Positions 1 through 6,588 of a DNA stretch of 14,580 nt are shown here, in pieces. The notes below the pieces were generated by a model. The model did not search any database. It had not been told where the DNA came from and saw nothing but the letters and a program-made list of their open reading frames with translations. Origin of the DNA: Hyphomicrobiaceae bacterium (GTDB lineage Bacteria > Pseudomonadota > Alphaproteobacteria > Rhizobiales > Hyphomicrobiaceae); assembly GCA_021775715.1 (NCBI GenBank), contig JAJFHI010000285.1, forward strand, positions 1-14,580, read 5' to 3'. Positions within the stretch are counted from its first letter, which is position 1; the number at the start of each line of letters is the position of its first letter. The translations under genes and the position numbers were made by a program.

Positions 1-1
1 C

Positions 2-652
2 GGAAAAGTTTTGCGCCATGCAGCCATTTTGATCGTCGCCGAAACTGAAATTCCATTCCGCGTTTTCAAAACTCAGAATTTTGACCCGACAGAAACCAAA
101 CTCGTCGTCACAGCCGCCGATCCGGAACGCCGCATCGTTTACGAGTTGAATGCTGAACCCGCAGCAATTGAATACGCCAAGGCAATCGGTTTGATGGCAA
201 ACGACCTCGGACCGTTCAGTTTCGCGTCTTATCCGCTCGGCGTTAAAATTGGCGGTGACTACTACTGCCGGTCAATCCGCAACATGAACAAGGATGGCAG
301 TCTGTCATTCTTCTGCGCAATCGACGAAGGTCTCGTGTTTACCGTTGCGCGGCCAAACGACATTCTCCAGTCGACCGAGGCATCGTTACAGAGCCTTGAC
401 AAGTCGCTTAACGGAATCGAGGTAATTCTTGGCTTTGAATGCATTCTGCGGCGACTTGATGCGGAAAACCGTCAAGCGCGCCGCGAGCTCGTGCAGATGT
501 ATCAGGATTACGGTGTTGTGGGCTTTCAGACTTACGGCGAACAGTACAACGCGATGCATCTCAATCAGACGTTAACGGGCATAGCCTTTGGTTCAAATCC
601 TGAGATCGATCGCGAATCTAAAACTTCGATGGCCGAAGAGGGGGCCGAGTGA
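2..652 (+). CDS. FIST domain signal-transduction protein, C-terminal part (5' end outside window)
   Basis: This frame is open to the left edge (it reads G-K-V-L-R-H-A-A before any candidate start), so the gene begins outside the window and the TTG at 11 is probably internal. About 216 residues are visible. They match the FIST_C region, including the late motif YGEQYNAMHLNQTLTG and the 'GFQTYGEQ' block typical of this family. FIST proteins usually run about 380-400 residues, so roughly the N-terminal half is missing. FIST is a predicted cytoplasmic sensory domain. In several proteobacteria FIST proteins (NosP) bind heme, sense nitric oxide and control a neighbouring histidine kinase. The stop overlaps the start of the downstream kinase as TGATG, so the two are translationally coupled. 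Family assignment is firm; the NO/heme role is inferred from context only. Confidence 0.85.
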   Translation, partial: GKVLRHAAILIVAETEIPFRVFKTQNFDPTETKLVVTAADPERRIVYELNAEPAAIEYAKAIGLMANDLGPFSFASYPLGVKIGGDYYCRSIRNMNKDGSLSFFCAIDEGLVFTVARPNDILQSTEASLQSLDKSLNGIEVILGFECILRRLDAENRQARRELVQMYQDYGVVGFQTYGEQYNAMHLNQTLTGIAFGSNPEIDRESKTSMAEEGAE

Positions 653-654
653 TG
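637..654 (+). promoter_or_regulatory. Ribosome binding site and TGATG coupling junction
   Basis: A purine-rich AGAGGGGG (637-644) lies inside the end of the FIST gene. The FIST stop TGA (650-652) shares a base with the kinase ATG (652-654). This fixes the kinase start and implies coupled translation and a shared mRNA. Confidence 0.7.
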
Positions 655-1995
655 ACCGCCGAAACGGACCTGCATCGACAAATCGAAAAGCTGACAAAGA
701 TCAATAAGGCGCTGATGGCGCGTGTCGAGCGCTCGATGGACCAGCAGGGAAACTCCTATTCACTGTTCACGACGGCGATTGGCCTTGAGACCCAAAATCG
801 CGCCCGGACCGACGAGCTTAAATCCGCGCTCGAAAACCTTGAGCGATCTAACGAAGCTTTGGTTTTGGCGCGCGACACGGCGGAACGGGCCGTCCAAGTC
901 AAGACTCGGTTTTTTACGGCTGTTGGCCATGACGTATTGCAGCCGTTGAACGCGGCGCGCCTTTCGCTCTCAGCGCTCGGCGAAAGTGATGAGATTGAAG
1001 AGCACAAAAACCTCGCACGGCAGATAGATCACGCGCTAACCTCGATCGAGGACCTGCTGCGAACGATCATCGACATCTCAAAACTTGAAGCAGGCATGAC
1101 ACGGCCAGCGCCAAAAAACATTAGGCTTGATGAGTTCTTTGAATCAATCGCACAGGATTTCAAACCCCTTGTGGAAGAAAAGGGTCTAGAGTTTCATATT
1201 GAACAGCATGGTAACTTGGGTGTCTATACTGACTTGTTGATGTCGCGGCGGATACTACAAAACCTGCTCGCCAATGCTGTACGCTACACATCTCACGGCC
1301 ACATTGCCTTACGCGCACAGACCAGTGGATCTGACGTGATTATCTCGGTGGAAGACACCGGGCCAGGAATCCCGGCGCATGAACGCGAACGCATTTTTGA
1401 GGAATTTGAGAGGGGCAAGTCTGCAGAAGGACTGCGCCGCGGCGGGTTCGGTCTCGGTTTATCAATCGTGCAGCGCATGGCAACAGCCCTGGGCCATGAC
1501 ATCAAGCTTCAGTCGGAACTCGGCCGCGGCACGGTGTTTTCAATCACTATGCCAGCAGCAGACATTCGGGCCGTTGACTCAAGAGTGCGGTCCCGAATTG
1601 ATTATTCTATCGAGCAATATGGATTTGAGAATAGGAATGTGCTGGTCATCGAGAACGACGAACAAGTCCAGCAGGCGATGGAAGTCGTTCTAAATCGCTG
1701 GTCCTGTAACACTTCAGCCGTGAAGAACTTGGCGGGAATTGCGAATTTACTTTGTGATCCCTCCGCCAAGCCAGACATCGTGCTTGCCGATTATCATCTC
1801 GACCGGGACGAATGCGGGTTGGATGCCGTTGGGCTGATCCGACAAAAATGGGGCAATGAAATTCCTGCAATCGTTATTACGGCAGACCATGCACCAGAGA
1901 CGACACGGAAGGTTGCTGCGGCACAATGTGAATTGCTGCACAAACCGGTACGCCCGGCGGAGCTGCGCGCTCTTGTGCAACACATGCTTGTTTAG
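652..1995 (+). CDS. Hybrid sensor histidine kinase (HisKA-HATPase_c-REC), partner of FIST protein
   Basis: A 447-residue soluble kinase with no membrane segment. Residues 1-90 look like a coiled-coil linker with no recognisable PAS domain. The H-box (AVGHDVLQPLNAARL) places the phospho-accepting His at 93. The N-box Asn is near 208, the G1 box DTGPGI is at 235-240 and the G2 box GGFGLGLSIV is at 264-273. A C-terminal receiver domain (about 330-447) has an acidic pocket (E334, D336), phospho-acceptor D380 in LADYHLD, T410 and K431. The 'HDxLQPLNAARL' H-box is the form seen in NahK/ErcS'-type kinases that accompany FIST proteins. ATG 652 is preferred over GTG 649 because the AGAGGGGG ribosome site at 637-644 is 7 bases from it. 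Sensing is probably delegated to the FIST protein. The hybrid receiver implies an Hpt relay or self-modulation; no Hpt gene is in the window. Confidence 0.92.
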   Translation: MTAETDLHRQIEKLTKINKALMARVERSMDQQGNSYSLFTTAIGLETQNRARTDELKSALENLERSNEALVLARDTAERAVQVKTRFFTAVGHDVLQPLNAARLSLSALGESDEIEEHKNLARQIDHALTSIEDLLRTIIDISKLEAGMTRPAPKNIRLDEFFESIAQDFKPLVEEKGLEFHIEQHGNLGVYTDLLMSRRILQNLLANAVRYTSHGHIALRAQTSGSDVIISVEDTGPGIPAHERERIFEEFERGKSAEGLRRGGFGLGLSIVQRMATALGHDIKLQSELGRGTVFSITMPAADIRAVDSRVRSRIDYSIEQYGFENRNVLVIENDEQVQQAMEVVLNRWSCNTSAVKNLAGIANLLCDPSAKPDIVLADYHLDRDECGLDAVGLIRQKWGNEIPAIVITADHAPETTRKVAAAQCELLHKPVRPAELRALVQHMLV

Positions 1996-2024
1996 GGAGG
2001 TAGCAATTTCAGAATAAGATGTCT

Positions 2025-2753
2025 CTAGCGCGTGTCGTCATCAAACGCATCAGCGTTGCGAACGTTTTCAAAAGCAACACTTGAGGCGGCGATTACAGCC
2101 TGCGTCCGAGATGCGACGTTGAGTTTACGCAAAATCTCTGACACATGGGCCTTCACTGTCGAATCGCCGACCTTCAGTTCGTAGGCGATCTGTTTGTTTA
2201 ACAAGCCTTCTCGCAACATCTTGAGAACGCGCAACTGCTGCGGAGTCAACGTGCGCAGCTTTTGAACCATCTCTTCCTGTTCATTGTTTGTGTCACTATT
2301 CTTGTCCGGCGGCTCATATCCACGCGGCAAACAGATCACACCATTCATGACCGATTCAATTGCTGCCGCAAGTTCATCCTTGCGCACGGACTTGAGCATA
2401 AAACCAGCGGCGCCATAAGTCATCGCTTGGTGAATGATTCGCGGGTCTTCCATGCCGGACACGATCAGGATCGGCAGCTTTGGATAGCGCGTGCGTAACT
2501 CCAACAAGCCGTCAAAACCACCGGTACCAGGAAGTGAAAGATCAAGCAGCACAAGGTGAAAATCGTTTTCCGCCGCTATTGCCGCATTGGCCGCTTCAAT
2601 CGAGGAAGCTTCAACAATATTCGCGTCAGGAAATGCAGCCTTGATCGCCAGATTCATCGCATCCAGGAACAAGGGATGATCGTCAACGACAAGGAAGTTT
2701 TCAGGCATCTTGTTTGTAACCAGAGCCGAGGCCGAATTTCGATGAGCGGCCAT
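2025..2753 (-). CDS. LuxR/NarL-family two-component response regulator
   Basis: The 242-residue product has a receiver domain at about 19-135, with acidic pair D24-D25, phospho-acceptor D71 (LLDLSLPG), S99 and K121. A LuxR-type helix-turn-helix lies at about 168-222 (LTPQQLRVLKML through RTQAVIAA). It is a cytoplasmic DNA-binding output protein of the AgmR/ErbR style. The frame runs up to 2876, but ATG 2753 is chosen because AAAGGAT lies 8-14 bases upstream and the protein then begins shortly before the receiver fold. An internal ATG (MPENFLVVDDH) is a less likely alternative. It converges on the hybrid kinase with a 29-base gap and is a plausible, unproven target of it. Its own promoter and operator appear to lie at 2800-2835. 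Confidence 0.92.
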   Translation of the reverse strand: MAAHRNSASALVTNKMPENFLVVDDHPLFLDAMNLAIKAAFPDANIVEASSIEAANAAIAAENDFHLVLLDLSLPGTGGFDGLLELRTRYPKLPILIVSGMEDPRIIHQAMTYGAAGFMLKSVRKDELAAAIESVMNGVICLPRGYEPPDKNSDTNNEQEEMVQKLRTLTPQQLRVLKMLREGLLNKQIAYELKVGDSTVKAHVSEILRKLNVASRTQAVIAASSVAFENVRNADAFDDDTR

Positions 2754-2799
2754 AGTTTCATATCCTTTAGCTTTCTCCGCCTCTGGGCGCCGTGTCAAC

Positions 2800-2835
2800 A
2801 TTATACGGGGCCGACCACGGTAAGCAGCCGGCCCC
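2800..2835 (-). promoter_or_regulatory. Probable promoter (-10 TATAAT) with overlapping inverted repeat for the response regulator
   Basis: On the minus strand a perfect TATAAT occupies 2805-2800, about 47 bases ahead of the response-regulator ATG. One base upstream of it is the near half of the inverted repeat GGGGCCG-N15-CGGCCCC (2835-2829 and 2813-2807), which spans the usual -35 region. No good TTGACA is present at 15-18 base spacing, as expected if an activator replaces a -35 box. The repeat is seen directly; its function is inferred. Confidence 0.45.
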
Positions 2836-2986
2836 ATACAAATGCGCGCCACCAGGGAGCTGGCGCTAACAATCACGATTCAATCAATTTTGGAGCCTTG
2901 AACGTCCAATGCATACTACTTTGCTTAAGGTGGCCCACGTCTGACATTGCCAAATAGTACAAAGGTGACAACACCCTTGATCGGTA

Positions 2987-3325
2987 ATGTGGCGCACCTC
3001 GACTGATAACACGGTAGTTTTTAACGCGGCGGTGTCCGCGCATGTAATTGAACTCGGAAGCAAGAAAAACAATGCAGGGTTTGGCATTGCGGTTTGGTTC
3101 GCAATATTGATGCTCGCATTATCGGTGAGCGGCCTTGCTTTTTTAGCCTCAGGTGGCCCCGCCCGCGTTTGCCGATCAAGGCACTTCGACCCCAAAACGG
3201 GCTGCCGGATCAAGACGTATCGCGCACCGGCACCCAAGAATATCCCAGGCCGACCGTTAGATGTCTTGGAATGCCATCCAGCGCGCGAGAGCAATAGGCT
3301 ACGCCAATCTCATGTGGCACGCTGA
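2987..3325 (+). CDS. Doubtful small ORF with one predicted membrane helix
   Basis: The 112-residue product is not recognised. Residues about 30-56 (from GFGIAVWFAILMLALSVSG onward) form a convincing hydrophobic helix. Two lysines and two asparagines precede it, and a basic Cys-containing tail follows (CRSRHFDPKTGCRIKTYR). The start is weak: AAAGGTG lies about 20 bases upstream of the ATG, too far for a good ribosome site. Codon third positions are only mildly GC-rich. It could be a small membrane protein, a decayed gene remnant, or chance. The helix is the only reason to keep it. Confidence 0.25.
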   Translation: MWRTSTDNTVVFNAAVSAHVIELGSKKNNAGFGIAVWFAILMLALSVSGLAFLASGGPARVCRSRHFDPKTGCRIKTYRAPAPKNIPGRPLDVLECHPARESNRLRQSHVAR

Positions 3326-3429
3326 AGGAACCGATGGATGGGCTGACTGAAATGGCTAGTTGATAGCCGTGCAGCCAATGTCTGTCGCGTCTAGCAAGAC
3401 CCCTAAACAGTCAAAATGACGTGTTGAAA

Positions 3430-3456
3430 GTCTGCCGAGCGATACCTCAGGCAGAC
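3430..3456 (-). terminator. Terminator-like hairpin around the DUF779 stop codon
   Basis: The two arms GTCTGCC-GAG (3430-3439) and CTC-A-GGCAGAC (3446-3456) pair in a 10-bp stem with one bulged base and a 6-base loop. The TGA stop of the DUF779 gene (3449-3447) lies in the hairpin. On the minus strand it is followed by only TTT and then mixed sequence, so it is a weak intrinsic terminator or an mRNA-stabilising 3' end. Confidence 0.45.
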
Positions 3457-3824
3457 CGGGCGACATCCACATCATCCAAGCCAGCCAACTCCTCTTCTGT
3501 GAGCACGCGACTGCGCGTCAGGAATCGAACACCCTCCGACGCCTCGAGCGAAAAACCCGTGCCTCGCCCATTCACAACATCAACAATCAGTTGCGTGTGG
3601 TTCCAGTACTCAAATAGAGACCGGCTTATATAGAACGGCAATCCGCCAATTTCTCCTAAAAAGATGTCGTGCTCGCCAAAAAGAAACTCATCCACTGCGT
3701 AACACATGGGCGCGCTACCATCGCAAAAACTTCCCGACTGGTGAAACAGGAGCGGCCCGTAACGCTTCGACAATAGCGACACAAGGTTCAACGCTTTCTG
3801 TGTTGCTGTCACACGTTCTGTCAT
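3447..3824 (-). CDS. DUF779 family protein
   Basis: The 125-residue soluble protein has the DUF779 signature along its length: VTATQKAL at the start, GPLLFHQSG, CDGSAPMCY, GEIGGLPFYIS, FEYWNHTQLIVDVV, GRGTGFSLEA and GVRFLTRSR. Members are typically encoded beside acetaldehyde or other aldehyde dehydrogenases in alcohol-oxidation loci, and their biochemical role is unsettled. No dehydrogenase is in this window, so it is an orphan here. The usual family block, as I remember it, reads SGGCCDGS; here it is SGSFCDGS, leaving C34 but replacing the first Cys by F33. C41 is kept. The ATG at 3824 has a GGTGATG-like ribosome site upstream. It is alone in its transcription unit, ending in the hairpin at 3430-3456. 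Confidence 0.9.
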   Translation of the reverse strand: MTERVTATQKALNLVSLLSKRYGPLLFHQSGSFCDGSAPMCYAVDEFLFGEHDIFLGEIGGLPFYISRSLFEYWNHTQLIVDVVNGRGTGFSLEASEGVRFLTRSRVLTEEELAGLDDVDVARSA

Positions 3825-3919
3825 GTCGCAGACATCACCCTAACCGCTCGCACATTGTCGAAAAGCGATCCTAACTCCAAGCCTCCGCTTACCGATATTC
3901 CAAATGGTCGAAATTTACG

Positions 3920-3946
3920 GGAATGACTTAAGTTCCTGAAATTCAG
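3920..3946. repeat. Adjacent short palindromes upstream of DUF779
   Basis: The perfect palindromes ACTTAAGT (3926-3933) and CTGAAATTCAG (3936-3946) are side by side. The outer GGAA (3920-3923) and TTCC (3933-3936) also pair. They lie about 100-120 bases upstream of the DUF779 start and downstream of the monooxygenase stop, where a DUF779 operator would be expected. No clear -35/-10 was found nearby. Confidence 0.3.
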
Positions 3947-4010
3947 AATACTGGCATAGTTCTCCAATCAAATTGCCGCAAACAAATGAAAGAGCATCAA
4001 CAACCGAGCC

Positions 4011-5078
4011 TCATCCATACAGCAATGTCTGCACGACCCTGCGCTGGACGAACGGCAGCGCCGCTATAATTTTAAGTGCAGCGATGACCAGACCGCGCAC
4101 GAGCGGGTTTGGTGATGTGATGGCTTTGCGTCCACGTTCACTAAAGCCGATGGCTTGTTCACCTTCGGCATGACGTGCGGCGGTGTAACCATCAAGATCG
4201 CTGTCAACGAGGCGTCGGGCAAAATCTGCGCTGTCGGAGATTCCTAGATTCATGCCGCGGCCACCGGCGGGTGAATGACAGTGCGCGGCATCACCGGCCA
4301 AAAAGACGTGACCCTTTTGGTAACTATCGACCTGACGCACGGAAATCTTGAACTGGCCTTCGCGCCGCACGTTTGTAACGGTCATGTCGAGGGGCAGGGT
4401 TTCAAGTGCATCAGCTGTGTTGGAAATGATGCGATACCGTTTCGCTTCAAGAGGCACCACAATAACGACTTCGCCGTGGGGCAAAAGACAGTTGGTGAAT
4501 GACGTCGGGTTCGGCCAGCCCTCAACGTCGACATCTGCAATTGACCAGGTCTCGGGAAGATCAAACCCAGGATAGTCATAGCCAATGCAGTCGCGGGTGG
4601 TACTTTTGATCCCATCGGCACCTAAGACATAGTCATACTTTGCCTCATCGCCACCTCGCGTCGTTGCAATAACTTGGTCGTCGAACTGCGTTAAGGCGAT
4701 CAGCTCGGTCTCGTAACGTACTGCTCCGCCGAAACCGACGAATGCGTCTTTCAAAATTCCTTCCGTGCGGTCCTGTGCCAGACCTAAGAGGAAATCATAG
4801 TCGCTCTGCCGTGAATCGGATCTGATGGGCAGCGTTAGTATATTGTCGACACCGTTGTAGAACTTGGCGCTGCGATATCGAATGCCCTCCGCCAGAAGTT
4901 TGTCCGTCACACCGGATGGTTGCAGTATCTCCAAACTGTATGGGAGGATACCGACGGCGCGCGAAAATGACGAAGCCGCATCGCGCCGATCGATGACGTC
5001 AGCAATAGTGCCTCGCCGCGCCAATTCAACCGCGGCTGTCAATCCCGTGGGGCCAGCACCAACAATAAGAACACGCAT
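4011..5078 (-). CDS. FAD-dependent monooxygenase, p-hydroxybenzoate hydroxylase fold
   Basis: A 355-residue class A flavoprotein monooxygenase (FAD_binding_3). The Rossmann GAGPTG is at 7-12 and ends the first strand-helix unit at about residue 30 (VIDRR). The DG motif GADGIKST is at 153-160, where residues contact both FAD and NAD(P)H. The GD motif LAGDAAHCHSPAGGRGMN is at 260-277. Such enzymes hydroxylate aromatic rings or epoxidise isoprenoids; the substrate cannot be read from the sequence. Length fits members without the C-terminal thioredoxin-like domain. The C-terminus (about 328-355) has a hydrophobic stretch that may touch the membrane. ATG 5078 is preceded by GAGG 8 bases upstream. 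It is divergent from the DUF1761 gene across a 214-base gap with inverted repeats. Confidence 0.9.
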   Translation of the reverse strand: MRVLIVGAGPTGLTAAVELARRGTIADVIDRRDAASSFSRAVGILPYSLEILQPSGVTDKLLAEGIRYRSAKFYNGVDNILTLPIRSDSRQSDYDFLLGLAQDRTEGILKDAFVGFGGAVRYETELIALTQFDDQVIATTRGGDEAKYDYVLGADGIKSTTRDCIGYDYPGFDLPETWSIADVDVEGWPNPTSFTNCLLPHGEVVIVVPLEAKRYRIISNTADALETLPLDMTVTNVRREGQFKISVRQVDSYQKGHVFLAGDAAHCHSPAGGRGMNLGISDSADFARRLVDSDLDGYTAARHAEGEQAIGFSERGRKAITSPNPLVRGLVIAALKIIAALPFVQRRVVQTLLYG

Positions 5079-5154
5079 TTCTAAGCCTCGTAAGTTACGT
5101 TAAAGACGGTAGCGGCTGTATGTTCCGCGACGAAGAAGATTATGCCGTCCTTAG

Positions 5155-5200
5155 AATTATGCGAAACATAATTTCATAATCACGCTGGACTTTGCCCAGC
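5155..5200. promoter_or_regulatory. Candidate operator between the monooxygenase and DUF1761 genes
   Basis: AATTATG-CGAAA-CATAATT (5155-5173) is a perfect 7-bp inverted repeat. CATAAT recurs 8 bases later (5167-5172 and 5175-5180). A second inverted repeat, GCTGG-N7-CCAGC, follows at 5184-5200. The cluster lies close to the midpoint of the divergent gap (5079-5292). That position suits control of one or both genes, possibly by the nearby XRE regulator or by one outside the window. Confidence 0.45.
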
Positions 5201-5292
5201 AGGCACAATTCAACTGGAGATTTGGTCCAACCTCACCTACGATCTCAGACGATATTTCCCACTTGACACATATGCAGCTATGGAGAAAACCC

Positions 5293-5679
5293 ATGGGCGA
5301 GATCACCGCGAATATAAACTGGTTAGCCGTTATTGTCGGGGCTGTTCTGGCCTTCCTCCTCGGTTGGCTATGGTATTCACGTAGCCTGTTTGGAACCAAG
5401 TGGGCCGAAGGCGTTGGCGTGTCGTTGGGCGATGCGTCTGAAATGCCTATAAAGGCAATGGTGACACAGGCCATTGCAACATTTTTTTTCGCCTGGCTCG
5501 TTGGCGTTTTTGCAGCCAACAGCGCTGTTCCCACACTTATTCTTGTTGTTTCGACAATTGTCCTACTTATGGCAAGCGGTGGCTTCTTCTCAAAAAAGAG
5601 TGCCTACGCGATCGCAACAGAAACCGGCTTTGTCGTCACCATGGCCGTTCTTATGGTTGGCGTACATTTCTTTATTTAG
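5293..5679 (+). CDS. DUF1761 family membrane protein
   Basis: The 128-residue integral membrane protein has four predicted helices (about 9-29, 55-75, 80-97 and 108-128). The family motif after helix 1 is WLWYSRSLFGTKW (25-37), and the later block ASGGFFSKKSAY fits DUF1761. No enzymatic role is known for the family. ATG 5293 is chosen because GGAGA lies at 5282-5286; the TTG at 5263 and ATG at 5272 in the same frame have no ribosome site. Its last 8 bases overlap the end of the convergent XRE gene. It probably sits in the inner membrane. Confidence 0.85.
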   Translation: MGEITANINWLAVIVGAVLAFLLGWLWYSRSLFGTKWAEGVGVSLGDASEMPIKAMVTQAIATFFFAWLVGVFAANSAVPTLILVVSTIVLLMASGGFFSKKSAYAIATETGFVVTMAVLMVGVHFFI

Positions 5680-6448
5680 GGCTACCGAAGTTGGTGATAA
5701 GGACTTCTCTTGTCTCGCCGTCTGCGGGAAACATAAACTCGATCTTCAAGTCGGCAAGGGCGATGTCTTCAGCGCAACCGAACTGTGCGATGGTGGAAAA
5801 CAACGACAACGTTATGCCATTCGCCTGATATCGCGTTGATACGACCGCCGGCAAGACGCCGTTGTCTTCTCCAGCACTTGCGCCGACCTCGGCAGCAAGC
5901 TTATCAGCAGCCTTGTCCAACACGGCATCACCACCAAGATGCGCGCTTTCCGTGCGCAGACGCACAACCATGTACCGAGCGACCTCTGGCCAATTATCGA
6001 TTGAGCCGCGAACAGCTTCTGATTCCGTCATAGTCGTCAGCAAGCTATCGCCCGGCTGCACGCCCATTGCTGCAAACAATGCATTTGCTGTGGTGTTGGT
6101 CTTGACCAACGTCCAGTGTTTATCGACAGCAATTGCGGGAAAGGGATCGTGCCGCATCAACGTCCAGTCAACGGCGGCGCGGACATGCGCCATCTCGCTC
6201 TCATCGAGATCGCGCTTTTGATAGGCCGGCGAAAATCCAGCCGAGTTAAGAAGCGTGTTGCGCGCCGCCCGAGGGATCGTCAACGCGTCGGATAATTGAA
6301 TGACCATCGACCGGCTGGGCTTCGAGCGGCCGGTTTCCAAAAACGCAATGTGCTTTGCCGAAACATCGCCTACCAGGCCGAGGTCAAGCTGGCTCATACG
6401 ACGTCGCCCGCGCCAATCTTTAAGGATGGCTCCGAAACTGTTGTCCAT
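5672..6448 (-). CDS. XRE-family transcriptional regulator with MmyB-type ligand-binding domain
   Basis: The 258-residue protein has an N-terminal helix-turn-helix (about 6-62: LKDWRGRRRMSQLDLGLVG, HIAFLETGRSKPSRSMV). The C-terminal half, from about 95 (WTLMRHDPFPAIAVDKHW) to the end, resembles the MmyB-like PAS-related ligand-binding domain. Regulators of this type usually act on an adjacent divergent gene, often a dehydrogenase or membrane protein, in response to a small hydrophobic ligand. Here the divergent neighbour is a small membrane protein, and a perfect palindrome lies between them. The ATG at 6448 has GGAC about 9-12 bases upstream within an AAAAAAGGACC stretch. The stop overlaps the DUF1761 tail. 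Confidence 0.9.
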   Translation of the reverse strand: MDNSFGAILKDWRGRRRMSQLDLGLVGDVSAKHIAFLETGRSKPSRSMVIQLSDALTIPRAARNTLLNSAGFSPAYQKRDLDESEMAHVRAAVDWTLMRHDPFPAIAVDKHWTLVKTNTTANALFAAMGVQPGDSLLTTMTESEAVRGSIDNWPEVARYMVVRLRTESAHLGGDAVLDKAADKLAAEVGASAGEDNGVLPAVVSTRYQANGITLSLFSTIAQFGCAEDIALADLKIEFMFPADGETREVLITNFGSPK

Positions 6449-6511
6449 AATCTACGGTCCTTTTTTCGCTCTGCCGAGAATAAGCATACCCGCGTCCGCA
6501 CCCAAGGACAC

Positions 6512-6526
6512 TTACCTCCGAGGTAA
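6512..6526. promoter_or_regulatory. Perfect palindrome TTACCTCCGAGGTAA, probable operator of the XRE regulator
   Basis: Two perfect 7-base arms (TTACCTC and GAGGTAA) flank one central base at 6519. That centre lies 71 bases from the XRE start (6448) and 70 bases from the divergent membrane-protein start (6589). The symmetry, perfect arms and position strongly suggest a shared operator. The binding protein is inferred, not shown. Confidence 0.65.
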
Positions 6527-6588
6527 TTGCTGATGCGACCGCCATGGGTCTACGTAAGAGCAGATACAGAACAAAAGGAGATGAAACG

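Larger units (their letters stand above)
2754..3446. other. Long gap with little coding signal
   Basis: About 690 bases lie between the response regulator and DUF779 genes. The gap contains the promoter and inverted repeat at 2800-2835, one doubtful ORF at 2987-3325, and a small hairpin GGCTA-GTTGA-TAGCC at 3354-3368 just after that ORF. Six-frame reading shows no recognisable protein family. No tRNA, riboswitch or insertion-sequence end was seen. Confidence 0.6.

Noticed and set aside
2754..2876. Extended N-terminus of the response regulator (start at 2876)
   Set aside because: The extra residues are basic and unlike the family, and the predicted promoter and inverted repeat lie inside that stretch; ATG 2753 has a good ribosome site.
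2884..3294. 136-residue minus-strand ORF
   Set aside because: No family resemblance, low-complexity composition and no ribosome site; it overlaps the slightly better plus-strand ORF and looks like chance.
5263..5268. Perfect -35 hexamer TTGACA ahead of the DUF1761 gene
   Set aside because: At 17-base spacing the -10 position would fall on AAAACC just before the ATG at 5293, with no TATAAT-like sequence; it is probably chance.
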